DNA of 64,000 nucleotides, from assembly GCA_965235635.1 (NCBI GenBank), contig CBDDYR010000001.1:186001-250000 (forward strand), in the 5' to 3' direction. Below are positions 10,723-18,595 of this stretch, piece after piece (position 1 is the first letter of the stretch; every line of letters starts with the position of its first letter). The notes beneath the pieces are model-generated. The model had not been told where the DNA came from, did no database searches, and worked only from the letters and a program-made list of their open reading frames with translations. The position numbers and the translations under genes are program-made. Source of the DNA: Fontibacterium meridianamericanum (GTDB lineage Bacteria; Pseudomonadota; Alphaproteobacteria; Pelagibacterales; Pelagibacteraceae).

Positions 10723-10746
10723 TAAACTAATTTTAAAATTAGTTTA
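10723..10746. repeat. Perfect 24-bp palindrome between TAXI binding protein and permease
   Basis: TAAACTAATTTT followed by its exact reverse complement. It sits between the stop of the binding-protein gene (10759) and the start of the permease. As RNA it can fold into a long AU hairpin. Such hairpins after binding-protein genes often stabilise the upstream message or reduce read-through; that role is inferred here. Confidence 0.6.
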
Positions 10747-10758
10747 TATTTAAAAAAA

Positions 10759-11728
10759 CTACTTAATTAATCCTTTTTCTTTGTAGTATTTAGCTAGCAC
10801 CAGGATGAAGTGGTAGCGGCGGATTATTTAGCTGCATCTTTCACATTGATATGCTTTAGCTGCAGAATGTGCTGCTACTAAAGCTGGAAGATTTTCGTAA
10901 AACAACTTTGTCATTTGATAAGCTGTTGCATCAGACACATCTTTTCTTGTGACTAAATAATTTACAATTGCTGTTGTGCTTAACAGCTGTCAGTTTGTCC
11001 TTTATAAGTATTCGGCAGGAATCTGTTCCTGGAATAAATGGAGCTCCCATTTTTTTAACAACATGCATGCAGGAACAGCCACAACATTTATTTCTACATG
11101 AATTCGCTAAGATCTTTTAAGTGAAGCGACACCCAGTCCAGCTGATTGTAAAGTAGCATCTAATTGTCTATTTTTAATTAAGCTCAACTGATTCAGCAAA
11201 AGGTAAATATTCAACTTTACCTAAATCTTTATAACTCATATCCTGCCGCTGCAAGAACTGCTCGTAGCATTTAATTCAGTTCCAGATTTTGCGGCACCAA
11301 CTGAAAGTCCTTTTCCCTTTAAGATCTGCTAAAGTTTTAATTTTAGAATCCTTTTGAAGCTACTATTTGAACATAATTTGGATAAATGGCTCCTAATAAT
11401 TCTCAATTTGTCTAATTTGTTTTTAAAACCTGCATCTTCTTTTCCTGCCCAAGCATCTTTCGCTGAGTCACCCAAAACAAAAGCTATTTCTCCTTTTCCT
11501 TCTTGAAGTAGAATTTAGATTTTCAACAGATGCTTTTGTAACTTGAACTTGTACTTTAGAGCCTTTGATATTGTCCCCATAAATCTTAGTTAATGCCGAA
11601 CCAAGAGGATAGTATACGCCTGCGGTTCCACCAGTTAAGAATATTTATAAACTCTGCTGACTGAGCGTTAGCGGAATTTGATAGTTAATAATAAAGCAGT
11701 TATTAATAGCTGAAATTTTTCTTAACAT
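10759..11728 (-). CDS. TRAP transporter substrate-binding protein, TAXI family (many frameshifts as sequenced)
   Basis: Periplasmic receptor of the TAXI-type TRAP system, first gene of the operon that continues with the fused permease and the DUF1850 gene. I reconstructed the whole protein (about 315 aa) by removing roughly 20-23 single extra bases; I needed no clear deletion and met no true stop. The result has a signal peptide ending in SANAQSAE, then ILTGGTAGVYYPLG (the TAXI N-terminal signature), DLKGKRLSVGA, KSGTELNARAVL, an LPFAESVELIKN segment, and a C-terminal HPGA motif before KYYKEKGLIK. Start is the ATG at 11728. The substrate is unknown; glutamate and other small acids are known for some relatives. 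The damage is best explained as sequence error. Confidence 0.88.
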
Positions 11729-11901
11729 AATAATCCTTTTTAAGTTTGTTAATAATTCTATTAAATTATAAAATATCTTAAAAAGCAAATTCAGTAATAA
11801 TACTCTCTCAACCTATGGTGTAGTATTTACAAATGAAGAATATCAGACAAATTTTTAATATTTAAAATAATATGATAAAATGAAAAAAAATACTAAATAA
11901 A

Positions 11902-12288
11902 ATGACTAATACTGAAGAATGGCAAAAAATTTTATCAGAGAATGAATACAGAATTTTACGTGAAGAAGGGACTGAAAGAGCTTTTACTCACCACCTTAAT
12001 CATGAAAAAAGAGAAGGAAATTATTATTGCAAAGGTTGCAATGCAAAATTATTCAGCTCAAAAATGAAATTTGAAAGTGGTACTGGCTGGCCATCTTTCT
12101 TTGACTCTTATCCAAATGTTTTTGAAACTACCACCGATTATAAATTAATATATCCAAGAACTGAATATCATTGTGTTAAATGCGGTGGACATCATGGTCA
12201 TTTATTTGAAGATGGTCCTGAACCAACCAAAAAAAGATATTGCAATAACGGAATTGCTTTAAGATTTATTGAAGAAAAATTATCTTAA
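11902..12288 (+). CDS. msrB: Peptide methionine (R)-S-oxide reductase
   Basis: Repairs oxidised methionine (R-sulfoxide) in proteins, using thioredoxin; trxB at the other end of the window could supply the reductant. 128 aa, a normal single-domain MsrB. Zinc ligands are C43/C46 (CKGC) and C91/C94 (CVKC), and the catalytic cysteine is C114 in RYCNNG. The conserved GTGWPSF and HHGHLFEDGP stretches are present. The thioesterase gene begins 2 bases after its stop, so the two are co-transcribed. The frame is clean, which marks the right-hand limit of the error-rich block. Confidence 0.96.
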   Translation: MTNTEEWQKILSENEYRILREEGTERAFTHHLNHEKREGNYYCKGCNAKLFSSKMKFESGTGWPSFFDSYPNVFETTTDYKLIYPRTEYHCVKCGGHHGHLFEDGPEPTKKRYCNNGIALRFIEEKLS

Positions 12289-12289
12289 T

Positions 12290-12682
12290 ATGAATGATAT
12301 AGCTAATGAAGTAAGTAAAAAAGGTTTCATCAAACATATTGGTGGAATTGAATTTAAAAAGATATCTGAGAATAATTTTGAATTTCGATCTAAAGTTCAG
12401 AATTTTAATCTTAACTCAGCAAACATAAGCCATGGCGGTTATATTGCAGCAATTTTAGATAATGGAATGGGATCTGCAGCTCATAGAGTAATTGATGAAG
12501 ACAAAAGATGCGTGACCATATCTCTCGATATTAAATTTATAGGTATCTCAAAAGAAAATGATATTTTGATTGGTAAAGTTACTATTATTAAAAAAACTAA
12601 AACTTTAGTTTTTGTAAAAGCAGATTTATTTGAGTCTAAAAATATTATTGCAACTTCTTCTGGGGTCTGGAAAATTATATAA
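12290..12682 (+). CDS. Hotdog-fold thioesterase (PaaI-like)
   Basis: Probable acyl-CoA thioesterase of the PaaI/4HBT hotdog family, 130 aa. The active-site features are ISHGGYIAAILDNGMG: the HGG at residues 48-50 and the acidic residue D57 on the following helix. I chose the ATG at 12290 (MNDIANE), one base after the msrB stop; an in-frame TTG at 12269 inside msrB would add seven residues but is less likely. The acyl-CoA substrate is not predictable. It converges on the csiD-like gene with a 6-base gap. Confidence 0.85.
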   Translation: MNDIANEVSKKGFIKHIGGIEFKKISENNFEFRSKVQNFNLNSANISHGGYIAAILDNGMGSAAHRVIDEDKRCVTISLDIKFIGISKENDILIGKVTIIKKTKTLVFVKADLFESKNIIATSSGVWKII

Positions 12683-12688
12683 TTTTTT

Positions 12689-13606
12689 TTAATTATAAAA
12701 AATTCCGCGCTGCCTTAAAAGTTCTCTTTGTAATTCTTTATTTTCAACAAAAGGTTGTCGTCCATGAAGTAAAAAGTAATTATTAGAAAAAATTGAACAA
12801 CCAGGAGGAAGTTTAAAAATTATTTTATTTTTACTGTTTTCTAATGACTCTGAAAGATTATTTAGAAATAATCCTTGTTCCATATTTTGTGGCTCTGGAA
12901 ACTGATCAATATAAGAAATAATTGCTTTTCCTGAATTATCTTTAAAAAAAACTGGATGAGTTACTTTATAATCAACATTTTTACTTTTTGGAGATCCCCA
13001 GATAAAATCATTATGTCCTATCGGATGATTAAAAAATTTATCACAATCCTCCCAATCATCTAAATGTAGCAATACACTTTCTCCTCCCTGAACATTCTTT
13101 TCTTTAATTTTAGTCATTAATAACCAATCTGTCTTTTCTTTTACATAAGTACCATCAGTATGTAGGTCTAATCGCTTATAGGCTTTTCTTAAATACGAGT
13201 CGCTACTATCCACGTGCTTTACTTCAAATCGGGCATAATATTTTCCAGTCATTGCATCAAAATTTGGAAGTCCGACCAAGTGAGTAAATGCTGTTGAAAG
13301 CTTAACTAAAAACTTATCATCAGTTACCTCTGGGTTAAATTTTTCAGGACCTATAACAAATGCGCCATAATTTCTATCAATTAAAATTTTTTTAAATAAA
13401 TTTTTTATTTTATTTTCAAAAATTTTATCACACTCATCTGCCACAAAAAATCTAAGAAATGGTTTTAGCTCTAGGTCCTGAACATCAATTGATGAAAATC
13501 TTTTTATGAGCTCATCAGTAGCTGATTGCGAAATATTTATTGAAACTAATCTTTTGCTTTGAGGGTGGGTTTTAATTTCTAATCCTTTTATATTTTCAAA
13601 TGACAT
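12689..13606 (-). CDS. glaH: CsiD/GlaH-family 2-oxoglutarate-dependent oxygenase (glutarate 2-hydroxylase-like)
   Basis: Non-haem Fe(II)/2-oxoglutarate oxygenase of the CsiD family. E. coli GlaH hydroxylates glutarate to L-2-hydroxyglutarate in lysine/cadaverine breakdown. 305 aa against about 325 in E. coli. The iron site is visible as H149-x-D151 (LHTDGT) and H281 (LLHGRQ), with conserved arginines at 294-300 (ELLRQRG) for 2-oxoglutarate. Family-specific stretches NVQGGESVLLHLDDW and SYIDQF are present. The partners known from E. coli (lhgO, gabD, gabT) are not in this window; instead the gene heads a run followed upstream by azlD, azlC and a LysE-type exporter gene. Family is secure, glutarate as substrate is likely but inferred. 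Confidence 0.85.
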   Translation of the reverse strand: MSFENIKGLEIKTHPQSKRLVSINISQSATDELIKRFSSIDVQDLELKPFLRFFVADECDKIFENKIKNLFKKILIDRNYGAFVIGPEKFNPEVTDDKFLVKLSTAFTHLVGLPNFDAMTGKYYARFEVKHVDSSDSYLRKAYKRLDLHTDGTYVKEKTDWLLMTKIKEKNVQGGESVLLHLDDWEDCDKFFNHPIGHNDFIWGSPKSKNVDYKVTHPVFFKDNSGKAIISYIDQFPEPQNMEQGLFLNNLSESLENSKNKIIFKLPPGCSIFSNNYFLLHGRQPFVENKELQRELLRQRGIFYN

Positions 13607-13936
13607 TTAACTAAAATATAAATTGAGTATACCAAATAAAATTACACCAAATAAAGAAGAAAAAAGCACATTCTTTTTTGTGACAAATAGTACAATAATT
13701 GTAATTCCTGCTGCTAGTAATCTAATTGCAGTAGATGTTTGTTCCAAAGCTCCGACGGGATGAATAAATATTCTTGCAATTAATGCAGCTAAAATTCCAT
13801 AAGAAATACAAGATACAAATTTAAATAATTTACCCTCCTCGTTTACAAAATCTGATGAAAAAACTCCTAAAAATCTAGGTAAATAAGTGGCAAATGCGGT
13901 TAGAATAATTGCAAGATAAATATAAATATCTGACAT
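13607..13936 (-). CDS. azlD: AzlD-family branched-chain amino acid export subunit
   Basis: Small inner-membrane protein, 109 aa, with four hydrophobic segments and the AzlD feature ATYLPRFLGVF near the N-terminus. Known AzlCD pairs (BrnFE in Corynebacterium, YgaZH in E. coli) export branched-chain amino acids or methionine. It directly abuts the csiD-like gene (stop at 13607) and starts 3 bases after azlC, so all are one minus-strand unit. The exported compound is not known. Confidence 0.88.
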   Translation of the reverse strand: MSDIYIYLAIILTAFATYLPRFLGVFSSDFVNEEGKLFKFVSCISYGILAALIARIFIHPVGALEQTSTAIRLLAAGITIIVLFVTKKNVLFSSLFGVILFGILNLYFS

Positions 13937-13939
13937 AAT

Positions 13940-14635
13940 TTATCTAATAAAAAAAAAATAAGAAATTATTCCAGATATAGTCCCTGCAAGTAATACTGAC
14001 CAATCTGGTGTAAATAAAAATAGAATTGGGGCTAAAATAACTGATAAAAAAACAGTTGCTACAATATGTGATTTATTAAGAACCGAGACAATCATACACA
14101 TAAAATAAATGGGATTTAAAAAAATTAATGCGACAAAAACTTTTGCACTTAAAATTCCTGCTGTATAAAATCCAATCACGGTTGCAAGTGTAGATAAGAT
14201 CCAAAGCGTCGATCCAAGACCTAAAAAAAAACTAAAACGACTTTCTTTAGTAATTTTATCATAATTAGAAAGCATATAAACCCAGCTAGTAACTGCAATA
14301 AAATGTGCCAAAAAATAATAATGCCATCGTGGTCTGCTTTTTTGTCTAATCACTGGAACAAGATTTACTGTCATAGGGTACAATCTGGCATTTGTTAAAA
14401 AAACAGCTATTAAAATATTCAACAAGGTCCCATTAACTATTAAAGTTTCAGCCATAACTACTTGTCCTGGTAAAGCAAATCCAATCAAAGTAGATAAGAA
14501 GCTTTGAATGGCGTTTAAACCAGAGTTTTTAAAAAGAGCGCCTAGAGCAAAAAAACTTGCTGCAAGACTAATGCCTGGAATACCGAGCGCTGTGAAACAG
14601 CCTTTTTTAAAATTTTTATCAAAAGTTTTACTCAT
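13940..14635 (-). CDS. azlC: AzlC-family amino acid export permease
   Basis: Large subunit of an AzlC-AzlD exporter, 231 aa, with about seven hydrophobic segments. The N-terminal stretch KGCFTALGIPGISLAASFFALG is typical of the family, as is the central LLNILIAVFLTNARLYPM region, where AzlC proteins carry a conserved NxR/H-x-L-(Y/M) motif. Its ATG overlaps the LysE-type stop by 4 bases (ATGA), and azlD follows after 3 bases. Substrate unknown; branched-chain amino acids are the usual assumption. Confidence 0.9.
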   Translation of the reverse strand: MSKTFDKNFKKGCFTALGIPGISLAASFFALGALFKNSGLNAIQSFLSTLIGFALPGQVVMAETLIVNGTLLNILIAVFLTNARLYPMTVNLVPVIRQKSRPRWHYYFLAHFIAVTSWVYMLSNYDKITKESRFSFFLGLGSTLWILSTLATVIGFYTAGILSAKVFVALIFLNPIYFMCMIVSVLNKSHIVATVFLSVILAPILFLFTPDWSVLLAGTISGIISYFFFIR

Positions 14636-15249
14636 AGGTTAATTTTAGTACTCAAAATTCTATAAGCTAAAAATAATAAAGCGCAACCTGATAACCGGCT
14701 TATGAGATTTGGATAATTTTTAAGAAAAATTGCAATTCGACTTGAAACTCCAGCATAAATTGTCAAAAAAAAGAAATCTAAAAAAACATGTGTTATCATT
14801 AAAATAATAAAATGAATTATAAAATTATTATTAGGATTTAAAAAAGTTGGAAACATTACAATAAAAAAAATAATTGCACCTGGACTAAAAAAAGCTGAAA
14901 TAAATCCATCTTTAAATAAATCAAAAGCTGATCGAGTGCCGAATATTTTATCTATGGTCACGTTAGTTTTTTTTAATAAAAACTTTATTGCTAAATAAAT
15001 TAAATATAGTGCGCCTATCCATTTAAAAGCATCTAAAATTTGTGGATGAGGCTTCATCAATGCATAAACTCCAAATGTTGCTAAAATCATTTGAATTGCA
15101 TTTGCTGAGACATCTCCTAGACCAGTCCATAAACTTTTTGGAAACCCATAATTCATTGAATTGGTTATTATTAAAATTCTTTGTGGTCCTGGGGTAATAA
15201 ATAAAATAGTAATTAATTGAAGGAATAATAAATAATTATTTGGAAACAT
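14632..15249 (-). CDS. LysE/RhtB-family amino acid exporter
   Basis: Inner-membrane translocator of the LysE superfamily, 205 aa, close to the usual size. The family's TPGPQ motif is seen near residue 20 (FITPGPQRIL), followed by a glycine-rich SLWTGLGDVSANAIQ stretch, and six hydrophobic segments are evident. It is the first gene of the minus-strand unit LysE-azlC-azlD-csiD. Its start is divergent from the metF riboswitch, with about 55 bases between. Two kinds of amino-acid exporter in one unit suggest control of internal amino-acid pools; the cargo is unknown. Confidence 0.9.
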   Translation of the reverse strand: MFPNNYLLFLQLITILFITPGPQRILIITNSMNYGFPKSLWTGLGDVSANAIQMILATFGVYALMKPHPQILDAFKWIGALYLIYLAIKFLLKKTNVTIDKIFGTRSAFDLFKDGFISAFFSPGAIIFFIVMFPTFLNPNNNFIIHFIILMITHVFLDFFFLTIYAGVSSRIAIFLKNYPNLISRLSGCALLFLAYRILSTKINL

Positions 15250-15268
15250 TAATAAATTGAGATCTATA

Positions 15269-15299
15269 TTGACTATTTATGTTAATAAAGTTATTTAAT
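15269..15299 (+). promoter_or_regulatory. Probable sigma70 promoter of metF-metE-metZ
   Basis: TTGACT (15269-15274, five of six consensus bases) and TTTAAT (15294-15299, five of six) are 19 bases apart. Transcription would start near 15306, exactly at the first stem of the SAM-II aptamer, which supports the assignment. Confidence 0.6.
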
Positions 15300-15303
15300 C
15301 ATT

Positions 15304-15391
15304 AGCGCTGAGTTATTTCTACTTGCGAGCGCTTTATAAATCCAGCTAAAGCGAAGCATCAATAACCGCCGCTTTATCTGGTGGTTTTTTT
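15304..15391 (+). promoter_or_regulatory. SAM-II riboswitch with intrinsic terminator and antiterminator
   Basis: The aptamer spans about 15304-15353. P1 is AGCGCT (15304-15309) pairing with AGCGCT (15328-15333); the loop keeps CTGA...CTTGC, and the 3' strand keeps the ATAAAT..AGCTAAA core, as in known SAM-II (metA-type) RNAs of alphaproteobacteria. Downstream, ACCGCC (15365-15370) pairs with GGTGGT (15380-15385) and is followed by a T run to 15391: an intrinsic terminator. Its loop and 3' arm (CGCTTTATCTGG, 15370-15381) are complementary at 11 of 12 positions to the aptamer's 3' strand (CCAGCTAAAGCG, 15342-15353). So SAM binding should free the terminator and shut off metF-metE-metZ, while SAM shortage allows the antiterminator. 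Confidence 0.9.
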
Positions 15392-15428
15392 CGAAAAATT
15401 CCAAAAAAACCTTTGTTTAAAATAAATT

Positions 15429-16316
15429 ATGAGCAAAGATTTAAATATTAGTTTTGAGTTCTTTCCTGCAAAAGATGAGGCGGGTCATGAAAATTTATGG
15501 AGTAGTCTTAAAAAACTTGAACAATTTTCACCTAAGTTTTTCTCAGTAACTTTTGGCGCAGGGGGAGGTGAAAGAGATAAAACTGATTTTCTAGTCAAAA
15601 AAATACATAACAAATCTAATACTCCGGTTGCAGGACATCTAACATGTGTTGATATGAGCAAAGACGAAATTAATTCAATTGCACTAGATTGGTTAAGTAA
15701 TGGAATAAATAAAGTTGTTGCTTTACGTGGGGATGTAAGAAAAAAAAATTCAAAATATACTCCTCATAAGAATGGTTACGCTAATGCTGCAGATATGATC
15801 AACGGATTAAAAAAATTAGGCAATTTTCAAATTGCAGTAGCTGGTTACCCAGAAAAACATCCTGACTCAGAAAATGAAACAAAAGATCTTGAAAATTTAA
15901 AAAATAAAGCTGATCAAGGTGCAGATAAAATTATTACGCAGTTTTTTTTTAATGATGAGAAATTTTTAAAATTTAGAGATAAAGCGATAGCTATGGGAAT
16001 TAAAATTCCAATAATTCCTGGTATTCTACCCATTGATAATTTTGAGAAGATAAAAAATTTTAGTAAAAAGTGCGCAACTTCAATTCCAACTTGGGTTGAA
16101 GAAGAGTTTGCTGGCTTGGAAAATGATATTGAGATTCAAAAAATAGTTGGAGCCAGCATTGCGTGTGATTTAGTCAAAAAATTACAATCTGAAGGCATTA
16201 ACGAATTTCATTTTTATACTCTCAATAAATATGAATTAAGTTATGCCGTTTGCAAAAGACTTATCTCAGACAATATTAAAATTAAAAACAATCAACAAAA
16301 GGAGTTATACGTATAA
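15429..16316 (+). CDS. metF: Methylenetetrahydrofolate reductase
   Basis: Reduces 5,10-methylene-THF to 5-methyl-THF, the methyl donor for the MetE enzyme encoded next. 295 aa, matching bacterial MetF. The N-terminal SFEFFPAKDEAG is the family signature, followed by SVTFGAGG, HLTCVDMS, ALRGD and the C-terminal FHFYTLNK. FAD-binding TIM-barrel, cytoplasmic. It is first in the SAM-riboswitch-controlled operon; its stop shares a base with the metE start (TAATG at 16314-16318). Confidence 0.96.
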   Translation: MSKDLNISFEFFPAKDEAGHENLWSSLKKLEQFSPKFFSVTFGAGGGERDKTDFLVKKIHNKSNTPVAGHLTCVDMSKDEINSIALDWLSNGINKVVALRGDVRKKNSKYTPHKNGYANAADMINGLKKLGNFQIAVAGYPEKHPDSENETKDLENLKNKADQGADKIITQFFFNDEKFLKFRDKAIAMGIKIPIIPGILPIDNFEKIKNFSKKCATSIPTWVEEEFAGLENDIEIQKIVGASIACDLVKKLQSEGINEFHFYTLNKYELSYAVCKRLISDNIKIKNNQQKELYV

Positions 16317-18595
16317 TGATAAAAGTAAATTGTATTGGATACCCAAGGATTGGACCAAAAAGAGAATTAAAGAATGCTCTAGAGAAGTATTGGAAATCTG
16401 AAATTTCTGAAAATGATTTAATAAAATGCGCTAATGAACTAAAAAAAAATAACTGGCAAACACAAAAAGATAATGGTGTTGACTATATTTGTTCAAATGA
16501 TTTTTCTTTTTATGATCAGGTACTAGATACCATTTGTTTAGTAGGATCAATTCCGGAAAGATATAAACACAAAGACGGTAACGTTTCTTTTAAAACTTAT
16601 TTTGCGATGGCGCGAGGCTCTCAAACAAAAGATTTGGACGTTCCAGCGCTCGAAATGACAAAATGGTTTGACACTAACTATCATTACCTAGTGCCAGAAT
16701 TTTCAAAAAATCAAAAATTTAAATTAAGTTCAAACAAACCCTTTGATGAATTTGATGAGGCAAAAAAATTAGGTTTTAATACTAAGCCAATTATATTAGG
16801 TCCTCTTACTTTTTTAAGTCTTGGAAAAACTACGGATGAATCTTTTAAAAGCATTGATTTATTAGATAATTTACTACCCGTTTATGCTGAGATTTTATCA
16901 AAGTTAAACAACAAAGGAGCCGAATGGATTCAAATAGATGAGCCTATCTTAGTAAAAAATCAAAATGCTGATTTTACTAAACTAATAAAAAAAACTTTAA
17001 ATCAATTAAAGAAATTTGCAGGTTCATCTAAAATTATCTTAACAACATACTTTGAAAAGCTAGATCCTGAAGTTGAAAAAGAAATTTTAGAAAGCGATAT
17101 AGATGGAATTCATTTTGATTTAGTACGTGGAAAAATTTCAAATATAAATTCCTTAAAAAATACTAATAAAACAATTTCTATTGGAATTATCGACGGAAGA
17201 AATATTTGGAAATCTGATGTAAATAAAAAAATTGAACTAGTAACAGAGTATTCAAAAAATATTAAACATTTATGGATTTCCTCCTCTTGTCCATTATTAC
17301 ATACTCCCTATGACCTAGGTTTGGAGACTAAGGTTCCTGAAAAAATTAAAAAGTGGCTTTCATTTTCTAAACAAAAACTTATTGAACTTAATCATATTAA
17401 AATTTCATTAAATGAAGGTAATAATAAAATCAAAAGCTACTTAGATGAAAATAAAAAAGATACCACCGACAGAGCAACATCTGAGTTAATTCACGATAAT
17501 AAGGTTAAGCAAAGAGCTAAAAATATTACAACGCAGATTTTAAATAGAAAATCTAACTTTATTAAAAGATCTGAAATACAAACTAAGGTATTTAAATTAC
17601 CTTTGTATCCAACAACAACTATTGGATCTTTTCCTCAAACATCTGATGTAAGAAATGCAAGAGCTAAATTTAAGAAAAATGAATTAAGCTTAAAAGAGTA
17701 TGAAGATTTTCTAAAAACAAAAACAACCGATGCTATTAAGAAACAAGAACAAATAGATATCGACGTTATTGTTCATGGTGAGTTTGAACGTAACGATATG
17801 GTTGAGTACTTTGGTGAACAGCTTAAAGGATTTACATTCACCTCTAGCGGCTGGGTTCAAAGTTATGGTTCACGATGTGTAAAGCCTCCAATCATTTTTG
17901 GAGATGTTTCACGTCCAGAATCTATGACTGTTCAATGGTCAAAATTTGCACAAGATCAAACGAAAAAAATTGTCAAAGGAATGTTAACAGGGCCAATAAC
18001 AATTTTACAATGGTCTTTTGTTAGAGATGATCAGCCAAGAAAAGATACGGCATTACAAATTGCCTTTGCGATAAGAGATGAGGTTGAAGATCTTGAAAAC
18101 AATGGCATTAAAATGATTCAAATTGATGAACCTGCTTTAAGAGAAGGTTTGCCTTTAAAGAAAAATGATTGGAAACAATATTTAGATTGGGCAGTAAAAG
18201 CTTTCCAAATTTCTGCTGCGGTTGCAAAAGATGAAACCCAAATTCACACTCATATGTGTTACGCTGAATTTGAAGACATTATTGATGCAATTGCTGCTTT
18301 AGATGCTGATGTTATCTCTATAGAAACTTCAAGATCTAGAATGGAATTATTAAAAACATTTGAAAAGTTTAAATATCCAAATGAAGTAGGTCCTGGTGTC
18401 TATGACATTCATTCTCCTAGAGTCCCTAATAAAAATGAGATGAAAGAACTAATTCAAAAAGCCTCTAAGTTAATTGATAAGAAAAGAATTTGGGTCAATC
18501 CTGATTGCGGACTTAAAACTAGAGGATGGCCTGAGACAATAGCTGCACTTGAAACGATGGTGCAAGCAGCGAAGGAATTAAGAACTGAGAAATGA
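16316..18595 (+). CDS. metE: Cobalamin-independent methionine synthase
   Basis: Transfers the methyl group from 5-methyl-THF-polyglutamate to homocysteine without vitamin B12. 759 aa with both MetE halves: the N-terminal domain (GYPRIGPKRELK near residues 5-16) and the catalytic C-terminal domain (PTTTIGSFPQT). Zinc ligands can be placed at H646 and C648 (THMC), E670 (SIETSR) and C731 (NPDCGL). Having MetE means methionine can be made without B12, which matters for an open-ocean organism. It is translationally coupled to metF before it and metZ after it (ATGA at 18592). Confidence 0.97.
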   Translation: MIKVNCIGYPRIGPKRELKNALEKYWKSEISENDLIKCANELKKNNWQTQKDNGVDYICSNDFSFYDQVLDTICLVGSIPERYKHKDGNVSFKTYFAMARGSQTKDLDVPALEMTKWFDTNYHYLVPEFSKNQKFKLSSNKPFDEFDEAKKLGFNTKPIILGPLTFLSLGKTTDESFKSIDLLDNLLPVYAEILSKLNNKGAEWIQIDEPILVKNQNADFTKLIKKTLNQLKKFAGSSKIILTTYFEKLDPEVEKEILESDIDGIHFDLVRGKISNINSLKNTNKTISIGIIDGRNIWKSDVNKKIELVTEYSKNIKHLWISSSCPLLHTPYDLGLETKVPEKIKKWLSFSKQKLIELNHIKISLNEGNNKIKSYLDENKKDTTDRATSELIHDNKVKQRAKNITTQILNRKSNFIKRSEIQTKVFKLPLYPTTTIGSFPQTSDVRNARAKFKKNELSLKEYEDFLKTKTTDAIKKQEQIDIDVIVHGEFERNDMVEYFGEQLKGFTFTSSGWVQSYGSRCVKPPIIFGDVSRPESMTVQWSKFAQDQTKKIVKGMLTGPITILQWSFVRDDQPRKDTALQIAFAIRDEVEDLENNGIKMIQIDEPALREGLPLKKNDWKQYLDWAVKAFQISAAVAKDETQIHTHMCYAEFEDIIDAIAALDADVISIETSRSRMELLKTFEKFKYPNEVGPGVYDIHSPRVPNKNEMKELIQKASKLIDKKRIWVNPDCGLKTRGWPETIAALETMVQAAKELRTEK

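Noticed and set aside
10723..10746. Palindrome as an insertion-sequence end or attachment site
   Set aside because: No transposase, integrase, target duplication or second copy is seen; it lies between co-operonic genes.
12269..12289. Longer thioesterase starting at TTG inside msrB
   Set aside because: The ATG at 12290 directly after the msrB stop gives the family length, and the extra residues are not family-like.
15393..15428. A SAM-V riboswitch in tandem after SAM-II
   Set aside because: The remaining bases before metF show no second aptamer core; the segment is A/T runs only.
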